A stretch of DNA of 19,499 nt, from assembly GCA_947599755.1 (NCBI GenBank), contig CANQFO010000013.1:1-19499 (forward strand). Reading direction: 5' to 3'. This stretch comes from an uncultured Bacilli bacterium (lineage in GTDB: Bacteria; Bacillota_I; Bacilli_A; RF39; UBA660). Under the pieces are notes generated by a model. It was not told the DNA's origin. It saw nothing but the letters and a program-made list of their open reading frames with translations, and searched no databases. Of the stretch, positions 6,282 to 13,206 are shown in pieces. Position numbers and translations under genes: made by a program. Numbering within the stretch: position 1 is the stretch's first letter; each line of letters begins with the position of its first letter.

Positions 6282-7277
6282 ATGTTAGCAAAAGATATTG
6301 GAATAGATTTAGGAACAGCAAATGTCCTAATATATATAAAAGGACAAGGAATAGTCTTAAATGAACCAAGTATAGTAGCAATTGACACAGAAACCAGAAA
6401 AGTAATTGCAGTAGGAAAAGAAGCAAATGAAATGTTAGGAAGAACTCCAGGAAAAGTAAAAGCAATCAAACCAATGAAAGATGGAGTAATTGCAGACTTT
6501 GAAATAACTGAAATTATGTTAAATACATTTATCAAAAAAATTAAAGCCAAAAATTTATTTTCTAGACCAAGAATTTTAATTTGTTGTCCAACCAATATTA
6601 CTCCCGTAGAAAAAAATGCCATTAAAGAAGCAGCTGAAAGAACAGGAGCTAGAAAAGTATATATAGAAGAAGAACCAAAAGTAGCAGCCATAGGAGCAGG
6701 AATGGATATTCAAAAACCAACTGCAAATATGGTAGTAGATATAGGTGGTGGAACAACAGACATAGCCATACTTTCATTAAATGACATTGTATCATCCGCA
6801 AGCGTGAGAATCGCTGGAAATGTTTTTGATCAAGATATAATTAAATATATTAAAGAAAAATACAAATTATTAATCGGAGAAAGAACGGCTGAAGAAATAA
6901 AAATAAACTTTGCAAATATTAATAAGCCAGATAAAAAACAAAAATTAGAAGTAAGAGGAAGAAACTTAATAACAGGACTTCCTCATACAATAGAAATCAC
7001 CCAAGAAGAAACTGAATTAGCTCTTCATGAAAGCATTGAAAAAATTATAAAAGCAACAACAAACGTTTTAGAACAAACCCCACCAGAATTATCTGCCGAT
7101 ATTGTAGATAAAGGAATCGTTTTAACAGGAGGAGGAGCTTTACTAACAGGACTTCCAGAAATACTAGAAGAAAAATTACAAGTTCCTGTTTTGATTGCCG
7201 AATCTCCACTAACTTGTGTAGTAGAAGGAACAGGAACTTTACTAGAAAATATTAAAAGATTAGAACAATGCCAATAA
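6282..7277 (+). CDS. mbl: MreB-family actin-like protein, Mbl type
   Basis: Cytoplasmic actin homologue that forms membrane-associated filaments directing lateral wall synthesis and rod shape. 331 residues, normal. Actin signatures are present: phosphate-1 loop DIGIDLGTAN (5-14), phosphate-2 VVDIGGGTTDIA near 151, and adenosine motif LTGGGALL near 285. The family block CCPTNIT near 107 and EEEPKVAAIGAG are also intact. The opening LAKDIGIDLGTANVLI and the ICCPTNI and LLIGERTAE stretches match Mbl more closely than MreB or MreBH. Placement after spoIIQ and before an undecaprenyl-phosphate sugar transferase fits an envelope role; in Bacillus Mbl activity is linked to teichoic-acid synthesis. 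Its own promoter follows the spoIIQ terminator. Confidence 0.9.
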   Translation: MLAKDIGIDLGTANVLIYIKGQGIVLNEPSIVAIDTETRKVIAVGKEANEMLGRTPGKVKAIKPMKDGVIADFEITEIMLNTFIKKIKAKNLFSRPRILICCPTNITPVEKNAIKEAAERTGARKVYIEEEPKVAAIGAGMDIQKPTANMVVDIGGGTTDIAILSLNDIVSSASVRIAGNVFDQDIIKYIKEKYKLLIGERTAEEIKINFANINKPDKKQKLEVRGRNLITGLPHTIEITQEETELALHESIEKIIKATTNVLEQTPPELSADIVDKGIVLTGGGALLTGLPEILEEKLQVPVLIAESPLTCVVEGTGTLLENIKRLEQCQ

Positions 7278-7301
7278 AATAAGAATAATTGGTTTTTTTC
7301 T

Positions 7302-7329
7302 TTGCGTTCACGTCGATATTTGATATAAT
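7302..7329 (+). promoter_or_regulatory. Promoter of the tagO/wecA gene
   Basis: Perfect TATAAT at 7324-7329 with TGA in front (extended -10) and TTGCGT at 7302-7307 (16-nt spacer). Start near 7336 fixes the gene start at 7357 rather than at any codon upstream. Confidence 0.65.
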
Positions 7330-7356
7330 TTGTTTAGAAAGAAAGAAGGAAAAAAA

Positions 7357-8442
7357 ATGCAAGATCAAATATTAGATGCCTGCAAAATTGTTCTAATTAC
7401 ATTTTTATTTTCAGTAATTATTATTCATTTGATGAAAAAAGTTGCAATTCATATAGGTGCACTGGATATTCCAACTGGTGCCGAAGGACATAGGCATATT
7501 CACAAAAAAACAACTCCTAAATTAGGTGGAGTAGGAATATTTTTAGCATTCTTATTTGGATATATGCTCTTTGGTGAACAAAGTATTCGTATGAATTCCA
7601 TTCTAATTGGAAGTTTTATCATCATTTTAACAGGAATAGTAGATGATATAAAGCCAATTCGTGCCCATCAAAAACTACTAGGGCATTTAGTCGCAGCCTC
7701 TGTCATTGTATTTTATGGAAAAATATTATTAAATAATATAACAGCATTTGGATTTTCATTTGACTTTGGAATTTTTTCTTATCCATTAACAATCTTATTT
7801 ATTATTGCCTGTACAAATATAATTAATCTAATAGATGGTTTAGATGGATTAAGTGGTGGAATATGTTGCATTTTTTACATAACAATAGGAATAATAGGAT
7901 TCTATCAAGCACGATATGGAAGCTTAGTTATGATTTTAACATTTATTATGCTAGGATCCACTTTAGGTTTTTTAGTACATAATTTTTATCCCGCCAAAAT
8001 TTTTGCTGGTGATTGTGCTACTTTTATGGGCTTTATCATTGCCATTATTACACTATTAGAATTCAAAGGACCAGCTCTAATTTCCTTCTTTGTACCAGTA
8101 ACAATATTAGGAATCCCAATATTAGATACCCTTTTCGCAATCATTAGAAGACTACTAAAAGGAAAGCCACCATTTCAAGCAGATAGACAACACTTACATC
8201 ATCAATTACTAGGAATGAATTTTTCACAAAGAACAACAGTATTAATTATATATGGTATCAATCTTTTATTTGCATCAGCATCAATATTATATACATTAAA
8301 AGATCCAATCGCAGGACAAATTGTTTTTATAATTATTTTTATTATCGTATTATGGTTTGTTTTTCATACGACGATTATTTCAGAAAAAAATCCAAAAATT
8401 ACAAAAAAACTCATGAAAAAATTGAAAAGAGAGAAGAAGTAA
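7357..8442 (+). CDS. tagO: Undecaprenyl-phosphate GlcNAc-1-phosphate transferase (TagO/WecA family)
   Basis: Multi-pass membrane enzyme of the MraY/WecA family that transfers a HexNAc-1-phosphate from its UDP-sugar to undecaprenyl phosphate, the first step of wall teichoic acid or other surface glycans. 361 residues with about ten hydrophobic segments. Family motifs: D96-D97 in GIVDDIKP, TNIINLIDGLDGL (153-165), GD at 218-219, and HLHH at 279-282, the signature that separates TagO/WecA from MraY. The GD motif continues C-A-T-F-M-G-F instead of the usual S-G-S-M-F-L-G-F. ATG 7357 follows GAAGGA by 7 nt. The exact donor sugar is not visible. The basic C-terminal tail is cytoplasmic by the inside-positive rule. 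Confidence 0.88.
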   Translation: MQDQILDACKIVLITFLFSVIIIHLMKKVAIHIGALDIPTGAEGHRHIHKKTTPKLGGVGIFLAFLFGYMLFGEQSIRMNSILIGSFIIILTGIVDDIKPIRAHQKLLGHLVAASVIVFYGKILLNNITAFGFSFDFGIFSYPLTILFIIACTNIINLIDGLDGLSGGICCIFYITIGIIGFYQARYGSLVMILTFIMLGSTLGFLVHNFYPAKIFAGDCATFMGFIIAIITLLEFKGPALISFFVPVTILGIPILDTLFAIIRRLLKGKPPFQADRQHLHHQLLGMNFSQRTTVLIIYGINLLFASASILYTLKDPIAGQIVFIIIFIIVLWFVFHTTIISEKNPKITKKLMKKLKREKK

Positions 8443-8462
8443 AACGTCTAATAGTTAAAAAC

Positions 8463-8486
8463 GAACACAAAATAAGTGTTCTTTTT
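8463..8486 (+). terminator. Terminator between tagO and agrA
   Basis: GAACAC (8463-8468) pairs with GTGTTC (8476-8481) around AAAATAA, followed by TTTTT. Short 6-bp stem, so some read-through into agrA is plausible; no sigma-A promoter is obvious between it and agrA. Confidence 0.6.
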
Positions 8487-8493
8487 ATTTGAA

Positions 8494-8506
8494 TCCAGAA
8501 ACTGGA
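8494..8506. promoter_or_regulatory. Small dyad upstream of agrA
   Basis: TCCAG-AAA-CTGGA, a perfect 5-bp inverted repeat in an otherwise A-rich leader 31 nt before the agrA ATG. It could be an operator half-pair or a minor hairpin; no known regulator site is recognised. Confidence 0.25.
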
Positions 8507-8536
8507 AAAAATTGGAAAAAGAAAGAAGGTAAACAA

Positions 8537-9268
8537 ATGATAAATTTTATTATTTGTGAAGATGAAATAATACTAGCAAAAAAATATAAACATGAAATTG
8601 ATAAATTTATGATGAAATACGACGTTGATTATAAATGTCATATATATAATGGATATACAAGTGAATGGAAACAATACGCTAAAACAGAAGACGGATTCAA
8701 AGTATATTTATTAGATATCAAAACAAAACAAGGATCAGGATTAGACGCTGCTAGACTAATTAGAGAAGAATATGATGATTGGGTATCAATGATAATCATC
8801 ATTACCTCATATCCAGAATATAGATATGAAGCATTAGGAAAAAGATTAATGTTAGTCGATTTCATTAATAAATTAGATAATTGTGAAAAAAATCTTCAAA
8901 AAGATTTATCCATTTGTATGAAAAATTATGATAAAAGACCAAAATCAATTCGTTATACATATAAAAATATGATGTACAACATTGAATTAAAACACATTTT
9001 ATATATAGAAAAAGAATCAGATAGTAAAAGATGTACAATCAAAACAACATATGATACCTTTCATATTCAAGGATCACTAAATAATATTATGAAAAAATTA
9101 GATGACAGATTTATAAAATGCAGTAGAAGCATAGCCGTAAATATAGAACAAATAAAAAATTACAACAAAAAAAGTAATATCATCACATTTAAAAATAATG
9201 ATAAAATAGATGCAGTATCAAGAGAAAAAAGAAAGGAATTAGAAAATTATGTTAGAAAGTTGTATTAA
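8537..9268 (+). CDS. agrA: AgrA-type response regulator (REC-LytTR)
   Basis: 243 residues. N-terminal receiver domain (about 1-120) with acidic pocket E8/D9, phospho-acceptor D60 (LLDIK), T90 and K112. C-terminal LytTR DNA-binding domain from about 140, recognised by I-R-Y-T-Y, ILYIE, the F-H-I-Q-G-S-L-N turn and the DDRFIKCSRSIAVN block. LytTR proteins bind pairs of ~9-bp direct repeats spaced about one to two helical turns apart. ATG 8537 is chosen because AGAAGG lies 8 nt upstream and the receiver fold starts there. The stop overlaps agrC by 20 nt, so kinase translation is coupled. It should be phosphorylated by the AgrC kinases downstream. Confidence 0.9.
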   Translation: MINFIICEDEIILAKKYKHEIDKFMMKYDVDYKCHIYNGYTSEWKQYAKTEDGFKVYLLDIKTKQGSGLDAARLIREEYDDWVSMIIIITSYPEYRYEALGKRLMLVDFINKLDNCEKNLQKDLSICMKNYDKRPKSIRYTYKNMMYNIELKHILYIEKESDSKRCTIKTTYDTFHIQGSLNNIMKKLDDRFIKCSRSIAVNIEQIKNYNKKSNIITFKNNDKIDAVSREKRKELENYVRKLY

Positions 9269-10519
9269 TTTTCTATGCTCTATAATAATGTCATTATATG
9301 GTTATTATGCAATAAAAAAGATAACAACAAATACACAAGTAAAATTAAAAATAGAAAATATAATATTAATAATTTTATTAAGTGCAATTACAACATTTCT
9401 AAATAGTAATGAGTATCAAGCAATATATTCAGTAACAATTTTTATTTTAAATATAATCATATATAAAATAATATTTAAAATAAAAATAGAAGAATCAACA
9501 ATTGTTAGCGGAATAGTAATGTTAATAACAACATTAGGAGATGCCATAATTGCAATAATATTTCGTCAATTTTTCAGTATAAGTGAAATAAGAAGTACAT
9601 GGTATTTATATATGAGTACAACAATAATGGTAACATTGATAGGAATAATAACGTTAAAAATAGGAAAAATAGAAAAGCAATTAAAAAAATTTTATAAAAC
9701 AATATCCACTAAAAAATCAGTGACAAATACAATATTTTTAATATTATTAATTATAGGAATAAGTTCACTAACAGATAAAACAACAAATTCCAATATAATA
9801 AATGGAGAATATCTAATAAACATAATCATAATGATTACATTTTTAAGCATAACATATCTATTTATAGCAAGTAAAAATAGTTATCAAGAATTAACAAATG
9901 AATATGATAGTTTATTTACATATGTACAAAACTTTGAAGATTGGATAGAAAAAGAACAATTAAACCGACATGAATACAAAAATCAACTAGCAGTATTAAG
10001 ATGTCTAACAAAAGAAAAGAAAGTCAAAGAAAAAATAGATGAAATATTAGAAGACAATATAAATATAGAAGGAGAAATCATTAATCAATTAAAAAATCTT
10101 CCCAAGGGAGGATTAAAAGGACTAATGTATTATAAATCAGCAATAGCCCAAAAGGAAAAAATAAACCTAACAATAACCACAAGTTTAGAATCAAAAACAA
10201 TATTAAAACAACTAACAGAAAAAGAAATAAGGACCTTATGTAAATTAATAGGAATATATTATGATAATGCCATAGAAGCAGCCAAAGAGACAAAAAAGAA
10301 AACAATACTAATAGAAATTTATGAATTAAAAGATAATATAAATTTCGTATTTTCAAATACATATAAACAACATAAAAATTTTAAAGACAGAAATAAAAAA
10401 GGAGTCTCTTCAAAAGGAAAAGGACATGGAAATGGATTATATTTTGCCAAAAAAATCATTGAAGAAAACAAATGGCTAAGTCAAAAACAAGATATTGTAG
10501 ATAAATATTATATTCAACA
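9249..10519 (+). repeat. Direct repeat, unit 1 (agrC body)
   Basis: Matches 10577-11847 at an offset of 1,328 bp. The only mismatch I found by eye is G10497 against A11825. The match begins exactly at the ATG and stops abruptly at 10520, inside the last β-strand codons. Confidence 0.9.
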
Positions 10520-10571
10520 GCTTAGCATAAATAAAGTAAATAAAGTCGAAAAGAAAAAGAGAGGGATTTAA
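9249..10571 (+). CDS. agrC: AgrC-type histidine kinase, first copy
   Basis: HPK10-family sensor of cyclic autoinducing peptides, 440 residues. Six or so membrane segments fill 1-205, then a helical linker (211-240), the phospho-acceptor H241 in R-H-E-Y-K-N-Q, the N-box YYDNAIEA (N340) and the glycine-rich G-box GKGHGNGLYFAKK (390-402). This is the usual AgrC architecture with a bare HATPase and no HAMP. The start overlaps agrA by 20 nt, with AAAGGA upstream. It is identical to the next gene over the first 416 residues. It differs only at V417 and in a longer, basic tail (SINKVNKVEKKKRGI). Five nucleotides separate its stop from the second copy. Native AgrC kinases act as dimers, so mixed dimers are possible. 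Confidence 0.92.
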   Translation: MLESCINFLCSIIMSLYGYYAIKKITTNTQVKLKIENIILIILLSAITTFLNSNEYQAIYSVTIFILNIIIYKIIFKIKIEESTIVSGIVMLITTLGDAIIAIIFRQFFSISEIRSTWYLYMSTTIMVTLIGIITLKIGKIEKQLKKFYKTISTKKSVTNTIFLILLIIGISSLTDKTTNSNIINGEYLINIIIMITFLSITYLFIASKNSYQELTNEYDSLFTYVQNFEDWIEKEQLNRHEYKNQLAVLRCLTKEKKVKEKIDEILEDNINIEGEIINQLKNLPKGGLKGLMYYKSAIAQKEKINLTITTSLESKTILKQLTEKEIRTLCKLIGIYYDNAIEAAKETKKKTILIEIYELKDNINFVFSNTYKQHKNFKDRNKKGVSSKGKGHGNGLYFAKKIIEENKWLSQKQDIVDKYYIQQLSINKVNKVEKKKRGI

Positions 10572-10576
10572 AAATA
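10520..10576 (+). other. Junction between the agrC copies
   Basis: 57 nt unique to the junction. It encodes the divergent tail of copy 1 and supplies GAGAGGG (10559-10565) as a rather distant SD for copy 2 (11 nt to the ATG). The bases just before each ATG (GGAATTAGAAAATT and GGGATTTAAAAATA) resemble one another but are not identical. Confidence 0.6.
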
Positions 10577-11847
10577 ATGTTAGAAAGTTGTATTAATTTT
10601 CTATGCTCTATAATAATGTCATTATATGGTTATTATGCAATAAAAAAGATAACAACAAATACACAAGTAAAATTAAAAATAGAAAATATAATATTAATAA
10701 TTTTATTAAGTGCAATTACAACATTTCTAAATAGTAATGAGTATCAAGCAATATATTCAGTAACAATTTTTATTTTAAATATAATCATATATAAAATAAT
10801 ATTTAAAATAAAAATAGAAGAATCAACAATTGTTAGCGGAATAGTAATGTTAATAACAACATTAGGAGATGCCATAATTGCAATAATATTTCGTCAATTT
10901 TTCAGTATAAGTGAAATAAGAAGTACATGGTATTTATATATGAGTACAACAATAATGGTAACATTGATAGGAATAATAACGTTAAAAATAGGAAAAATAG
11001 AAAAGCAATTAAAAAAATTTTATAAAACAATATCCACTAAAAAATCAGTGACAAATACAATATTTTTAATATTATTAATTATAGGAATAAGTTCACTAAC
11101 AGATAAAACAACAAATTCCAATATAATAAATGGAGAATATCTAATAAACATAATCATAATGATTACATTTTTAAGCATAACATATCTATTTATAGCAAGT
11201 AAAAATAGTTATCAAGAATTAACAAATGAATATGATAGTTTATTTACATATGTACAAAACTTTGAAGATTGGATAGAAAAAGAACAATTAAACCGACATG
11301 AATACAAAAATCAACTAGCAGTATTAAGATGTCTAACAAAAGAAAAGAAAGTCAAAGAAAAAATAGATGAAATATTAGAAGACAATATAAATATAGAAGG
11401 AGAAATCATTAATCAATTAAAAAATCTTCCCAAGGGAGGATTAAAAGGACTAATGTATTATAAATCAGCAATAGCCCAAAAGGAAAAAATAAACCTAACA
11501 ATAACCACAAGTTTAGAATCAAAAACAATATTAAAACAACTAACAGAAAAAGAAATAAGGACCTTATGTAAATTAATAGGAATATATTATGATAATGCCA
11601 TAGAAGCAGCCAAAGAGACAAAAAAGAAAACAATACTAATAGAAATTTATGAATTAAAAGATAATATAAATTTCGTATTTTCAAATACATATAAACAACA
11701 TAAAAATTTTAAAGACAGAAATAAAAAAGGAGTCTCTTCAAAAGGAAAAGGACATGGAAATGGATTATATTTTGCCAAAAAAATCATTGAAGAAAACAAA
11801 TGGCTAAGTCAAAAACAAGATATTATAGATAAATATTATATTCAACA
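10577..11847 (+). repeat. Direct repeat, unit 2 (agrC body)
   Basis: Second copy of the 1,271-bp unit at 9249-10519. Recombination between the units would delete or add exactly 1,328 bp and leave one intact agrC. Confidence 0.9.
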
Positions 11848-11875
11848 ACTAATTATTACAAAGAAAAACACCTAA
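10577..11875 (+). CDS. agrC: AgrC-type histidine kinase, second copy
   Basis: 432 residues with the same membrane sensor, H241, N340 and G-box as the first copy. The body is identical in protein sequence except I417 for V417, and the tail is short (IITKKNT). The tail codons align with those of copy 1 (Q-L-x-I-x-K) but differ at several positions, including silent ones, in contrast to the near-identical body. That is expected from gene conversion between older duplicates, or from a recent duplication with a remodelled end. The SD is weaker than that of copy 1. The stop codon is within the shared terminator that faces agrD. Whether both kinases sense the same peptide cannot be read from sequence; the sensor halves are identical, so they probably do. 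Confidence 0.92.
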   Translation: MLESCINFLCSIIMSLYGYYAIKKITTNTQVKLKIENIILIILLSAITTFLNSNEYQAIYSVTIFILNIIIYKIIFKIKIEESTIVSGIVMLITTLGDAIIAIIFRQFFSISEIRSTWYLYMSTTIMVTLIGIITLKIGKIEKQLKKFYKTISTKKSVTNTIFLILLIIGISSLTDKTTNSNIINGEYLINIIIMITFLSITYLFIASKNSYQELTNEYDSLFTYVQNFEDWIEKEQLNRHEYKNQLAVLRCLTKEKKVKEKIDEILEDNINIEGEIINQLKNLPKGGLKGLMYYKSAIAQKEKINLTITTSLESKTILKQLTEKEIRTLCKLIGIYYDNAIEAAKETKKKTILIEIYELKDNINFVFSNTYKQHKNFKDRNKKGVSSKGKGHGNGLYFAKKIIEENKWLSQKQDIIDKYYIQQLIITKKNT

Positions 11876-11887
11876 AACAGGTGTTTT
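11865..11887. terminator. Bidirectional terminator between agrC and agrD
   Basis: AAAACACCT (11865-11873) pairs perfectly with AGGTGTTTT (11879-11887) around AAAAC. The hairpin ends with T's on both strands, so it can terminate agrAC from the left and agrBD from the right. The agrC stop (11873-11875) is inside it. Confidence 0.8.
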
Positions 11888-11894
11888 ATAGTAA

Positions 11895-12017
11895 TTAGTC
11901 ACATAGAGAATCCATTGCTTTTGGTTCATCAACAGACCACCAAGGACATCCCATACTAGCAGCACCAGTTGCTAACATAGCAACAGCTACTAATAATCTT
12001 GCTATTCTTTTCTTCAC
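11895..12017 (-). CDS. agrD: AgrD-type autoinducing peptide precursor
   Basis: 40 residues, starting GTG at 12017 with AAGGAGG (12031-12025) 7 nt upstream; an ATG at 12024 is out of frame and too close to the SD. Three parts are visible: a basic amphipathic leader (MKKRIARLLVAVAML), a short linker, and C24-P-W-W-S28 followed by the C-terminal recognition part V-D-E-P-K-A-M-D-S-L. This matches clostridial AgrD layouts (C-x-W-x-x, then a tail with conserved P and S-L). AgrB is expected to cleave after S28 and close a five-residue thiolactone on C24; the exocyclic N-terminal residues cannot be predicted. An extra Cys, C39, lies next to the C-terminus. It is downstream of agrB on the same strand and convergent to agrC. 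Confidence 0.85.
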   Translation of the reverse strand: MKKRIARLLVAVAMLATGAASMGCPWWSVDEPKAMDSLCD

Positions 12018-12038
12018 AATACATACCTCCTTACTATA

Positions 12039-12064
12039 GTTATTCACAATATAAAGTGAATAAC
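12039..12064 (-). promoter_or_regulatory. Perfect hairpin just 5' of the agrD SD
   Basis: GTTATTCAC and GTGAATAAC form a perfect 9-bp inverted repeat with an 8-nt loop. In the agrBD message it ends 7 nt before AAGGAGG of agrD, with no T-run after it. Position suggests a stabilising, processing or translational element rather than a terminator. Confidence 0.5.
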
Positions 12065-12077
12065 AAAATATTTATGC

Positions 12078-12098
12078 TAAAATACAAATTGTATTTTA
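12078..12098 (-). other. A/T hairpin at the agrB stop
   Basis: TAAAATAC (12078-12085) and GTATTTTA (12091-12098) pair over 8 bp around 5 nt; the agrB stop codon is its 5' arm in the message. It may attenuate or protect the message between agrB and agrD. Confidence 0.4.
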
Positions 12099-12695
12099 AG
12101 CCTTAACATAATTTTTATAATTATTATAAGGTTGCCCAAATAACAGGTAAATTGCAGGTTGAATCACAATTGCTTGAATCACTAAAGCAGATAACAACAA
12201 AGGAGCAAAAAAAGAATGAGAAAAAACTAAAATGAAACTAGTATAAATAATACCAATCAATACTGTAGAAAATTTTCTAATAATTCTTTTTTTCTTATTA
12301 GGTAATGGTCTCTTTACAGTATCTGCAGGAGCAAATAATAAATAACTAAAAATACAAATTAAACAAATTAAAAATATCCAAAAATTAGATAAATTAATAT
12401 TAATAAATAACATCGGCAAAACAACAAAATATAATAAAGATAATATTAAACATTGATAACTTTTTTCAGCATGAAACCCAAAACCAGTAAAACGAATGAT
12501 ATTGAAAAAAACTACAACTGCCAAAACTTCTTTAAAAATACCAAATAAGAAAGCAACAATAAAAATTATAAATAATTTAGTAATAGTTAAATAAAGACCT
12601 TCTATACCATATTGCAACTTTTCAAGCTCATCTTTAGAAAAATCTTGATAACCTTGAACAAAAGAAATTGAATTTTTTAAAAACCATTTTTTCAT
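12096..12695 (-). CDS. agrB: AgrB-type accessory gene regulator protease/transporter
   Basis: Membrane cysteine endopeptidase that removes the C-terminal part of AgrD and forms the peptide thiolactone. 199 residues with about five to six membrane segments. The catalytic pair is visible as H75 and C82 (F-H-A-E-K-S-Y-Q-C), with the seven-residue spacing found in staphylococcal AgrB. The APADTVKRPL block (about 122-131) is the second conserved AgrB signature. The usual S-G-G-x-H is T-G-F-G-F-H here. GGTGAGG lies directly before the ATG. agrD follows 78 nt downstream with two hairpins between them. No convincing sigma-A promoter is seen upstream; a TCGAAA repeat lies there. Confidence 0.92.
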   Translation of the reverse strand: MKKWFLKNSISFVQGYQDFSKDELEKLQYGIEGLYLTITKLFIIFIVAFLFGIFKEVLAVVVFFNIIRFTGFGFHAEKSYQCLILSLLYFVVLPMLFININLSNFWIFLICLICIFSYLLFAPADTVKRPLPNKKKRIIRKFSTVLIGIIYTSFILVFSHSFFAPLLLSALVIQAIVIQPAIYLLFGQPYNNYKNYVKA

Positions 12696-12782
12696 ATCCT
12701 CACCACTTCAATTTAAATTATAAAAGAAAAATAAATAATTAAATAAATAAGATATAAAAAGTAAAACAAAATCAAAAAAATA

Positions 12783-12798
12783 TCGAAATTTGTCGAAA
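12783..12798. promoter_or_regulatory. TCGAAA direct repeats / Spo0A-box-like site upstream of agrB
   Basis: TCGAAA occurs at 12783-12788 and 12793-12798, 10 bp apart (one helical turn). The second is part of TTTGTCGAAA, which contains TGTCGAA, the core of a Spo0A box. The site lies ~90 bp upstream of agrB and ~130 bp upstream of csp. A 7-mer match of this kind is expected about once per window by chance. Confidence 0.25.
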
Positions 12799-12928
12799 AA
12801 AGCAGAAAAAGCCTAAAAAACAACCATGAATATGACAAATTAAGGAAAATGCTTAAAAAAGAAGAATAATTTGATAAGATAAAAACACCATAGAGATGCA
12901 GTGTGGTAGAAATGTGAGGTGTAGAAGT

Positions 12929-13150
12929 ATGATGATAGGACGCGTGAAATGGTTTAATAATGAAAAAGGATATGGATTTATTGAATTTAAAGAAAATGAA
13001 GATATCTTTGTTCACTATTCTGCAATTGAATTAGAAGGATATAAAACTTTATCAGAAGGTCAATTAGTAGAATTCAAATTAATTGAAACCAGTAAAGGAT
13101 ATCAAGCTATCAATGTCAAACTAATAAAAGAGACTACAAGTACAAAATAG
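12929..13150 (+). CDS. csp: Cold-shock domain protein
   Basis: Small OB-fold RNA/DNA-binding protein that melts mRNA structure and prevents premature structure at low temperature. 73 residues. RNP1 (K-G-Y-G-F-I-E-F, about 14-21) and RNP2 (I-F-V-H-Y-S, about 27-32) are intact, and the opening GRVKWFN is family-typical. Two adjacent ATGs (12929, 12932) are possible; GAGGTG 7 nt before the first supports 12929. The C-terminus (KLIKETTSTK) is slightly longer than CspA. The stop codon lies within a terminator. It is divergent from agrB across ~230 bp. Its promoter is not obvious (a TAAGAT-like -10 may lie near 12877). Confidence 0.92.
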   Translation: MMIGRVKWFNNEKGYGFIEFKENEDIFVHYSAIELEGYKTLSEGQLVEFKLIETSKGYQAINVKLIKETTSTK

Positions 13151-13163
13151 TAGTTTTTTTTTT
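13131..13163 (+). terminator. Terminator overlapping the csp stop
   Basis: AGACTAC (13131-13137) pairs with GTAGTTT (13150-13156, one G-U) around 12 nt and is followed by an unbroken T-run to 13163. Weak stem but a very strong T-tract. Confidence 0.65.
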
Positions 13164-13170
13164 CGAATTA

Positions 13171-13179
13171 TGCTACACT
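13171..13179 (+). promoter_or_regulatory. Extended -10 promoter of hpf
   Basis: TGC-TACACT (TACACT at 13174-13179) directly behind the csp terminator; the -35 position falls in the T-run. Start near 13186 puts AAAGGAGCTG at the extreme 5' end of the message. Confidence 0.55.
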
Positions 13180-13185
13180 AAACAT

Positions 13186-13197
13186 ATAAAGGAGCTG
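13186..13197 (+). promoter_or_regulatory. hpf SD repeated in its own terminator
   Basis: ATAAAGGAGCTG carries the hpf ribosome binding site, unusually far from the ATG (12 nt after AAGGAG). The same 12 bases recur at 13737-13748 as the 5' arm of the hpf terminator, so the 3' arm of that terminator is complementary to the SD. Confidence 0.5.
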
Positions 13198-13206
13198 ATA
13201 GTTAAT

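Noticed and set aside
10081..10362. Minus-strand ORFs opposite agrC
   Set aside because: Leu/Phe-rich shadows of the A-rich coding strand, repeated identically in the second copy, without SD or domain features.
12036..12048. TTCACT/TATAGT promoter for agrD
   Set aside because: The predicted start would fall on the SD, and the bases are better explained by the perfect inverted repeat at 12039-12064.
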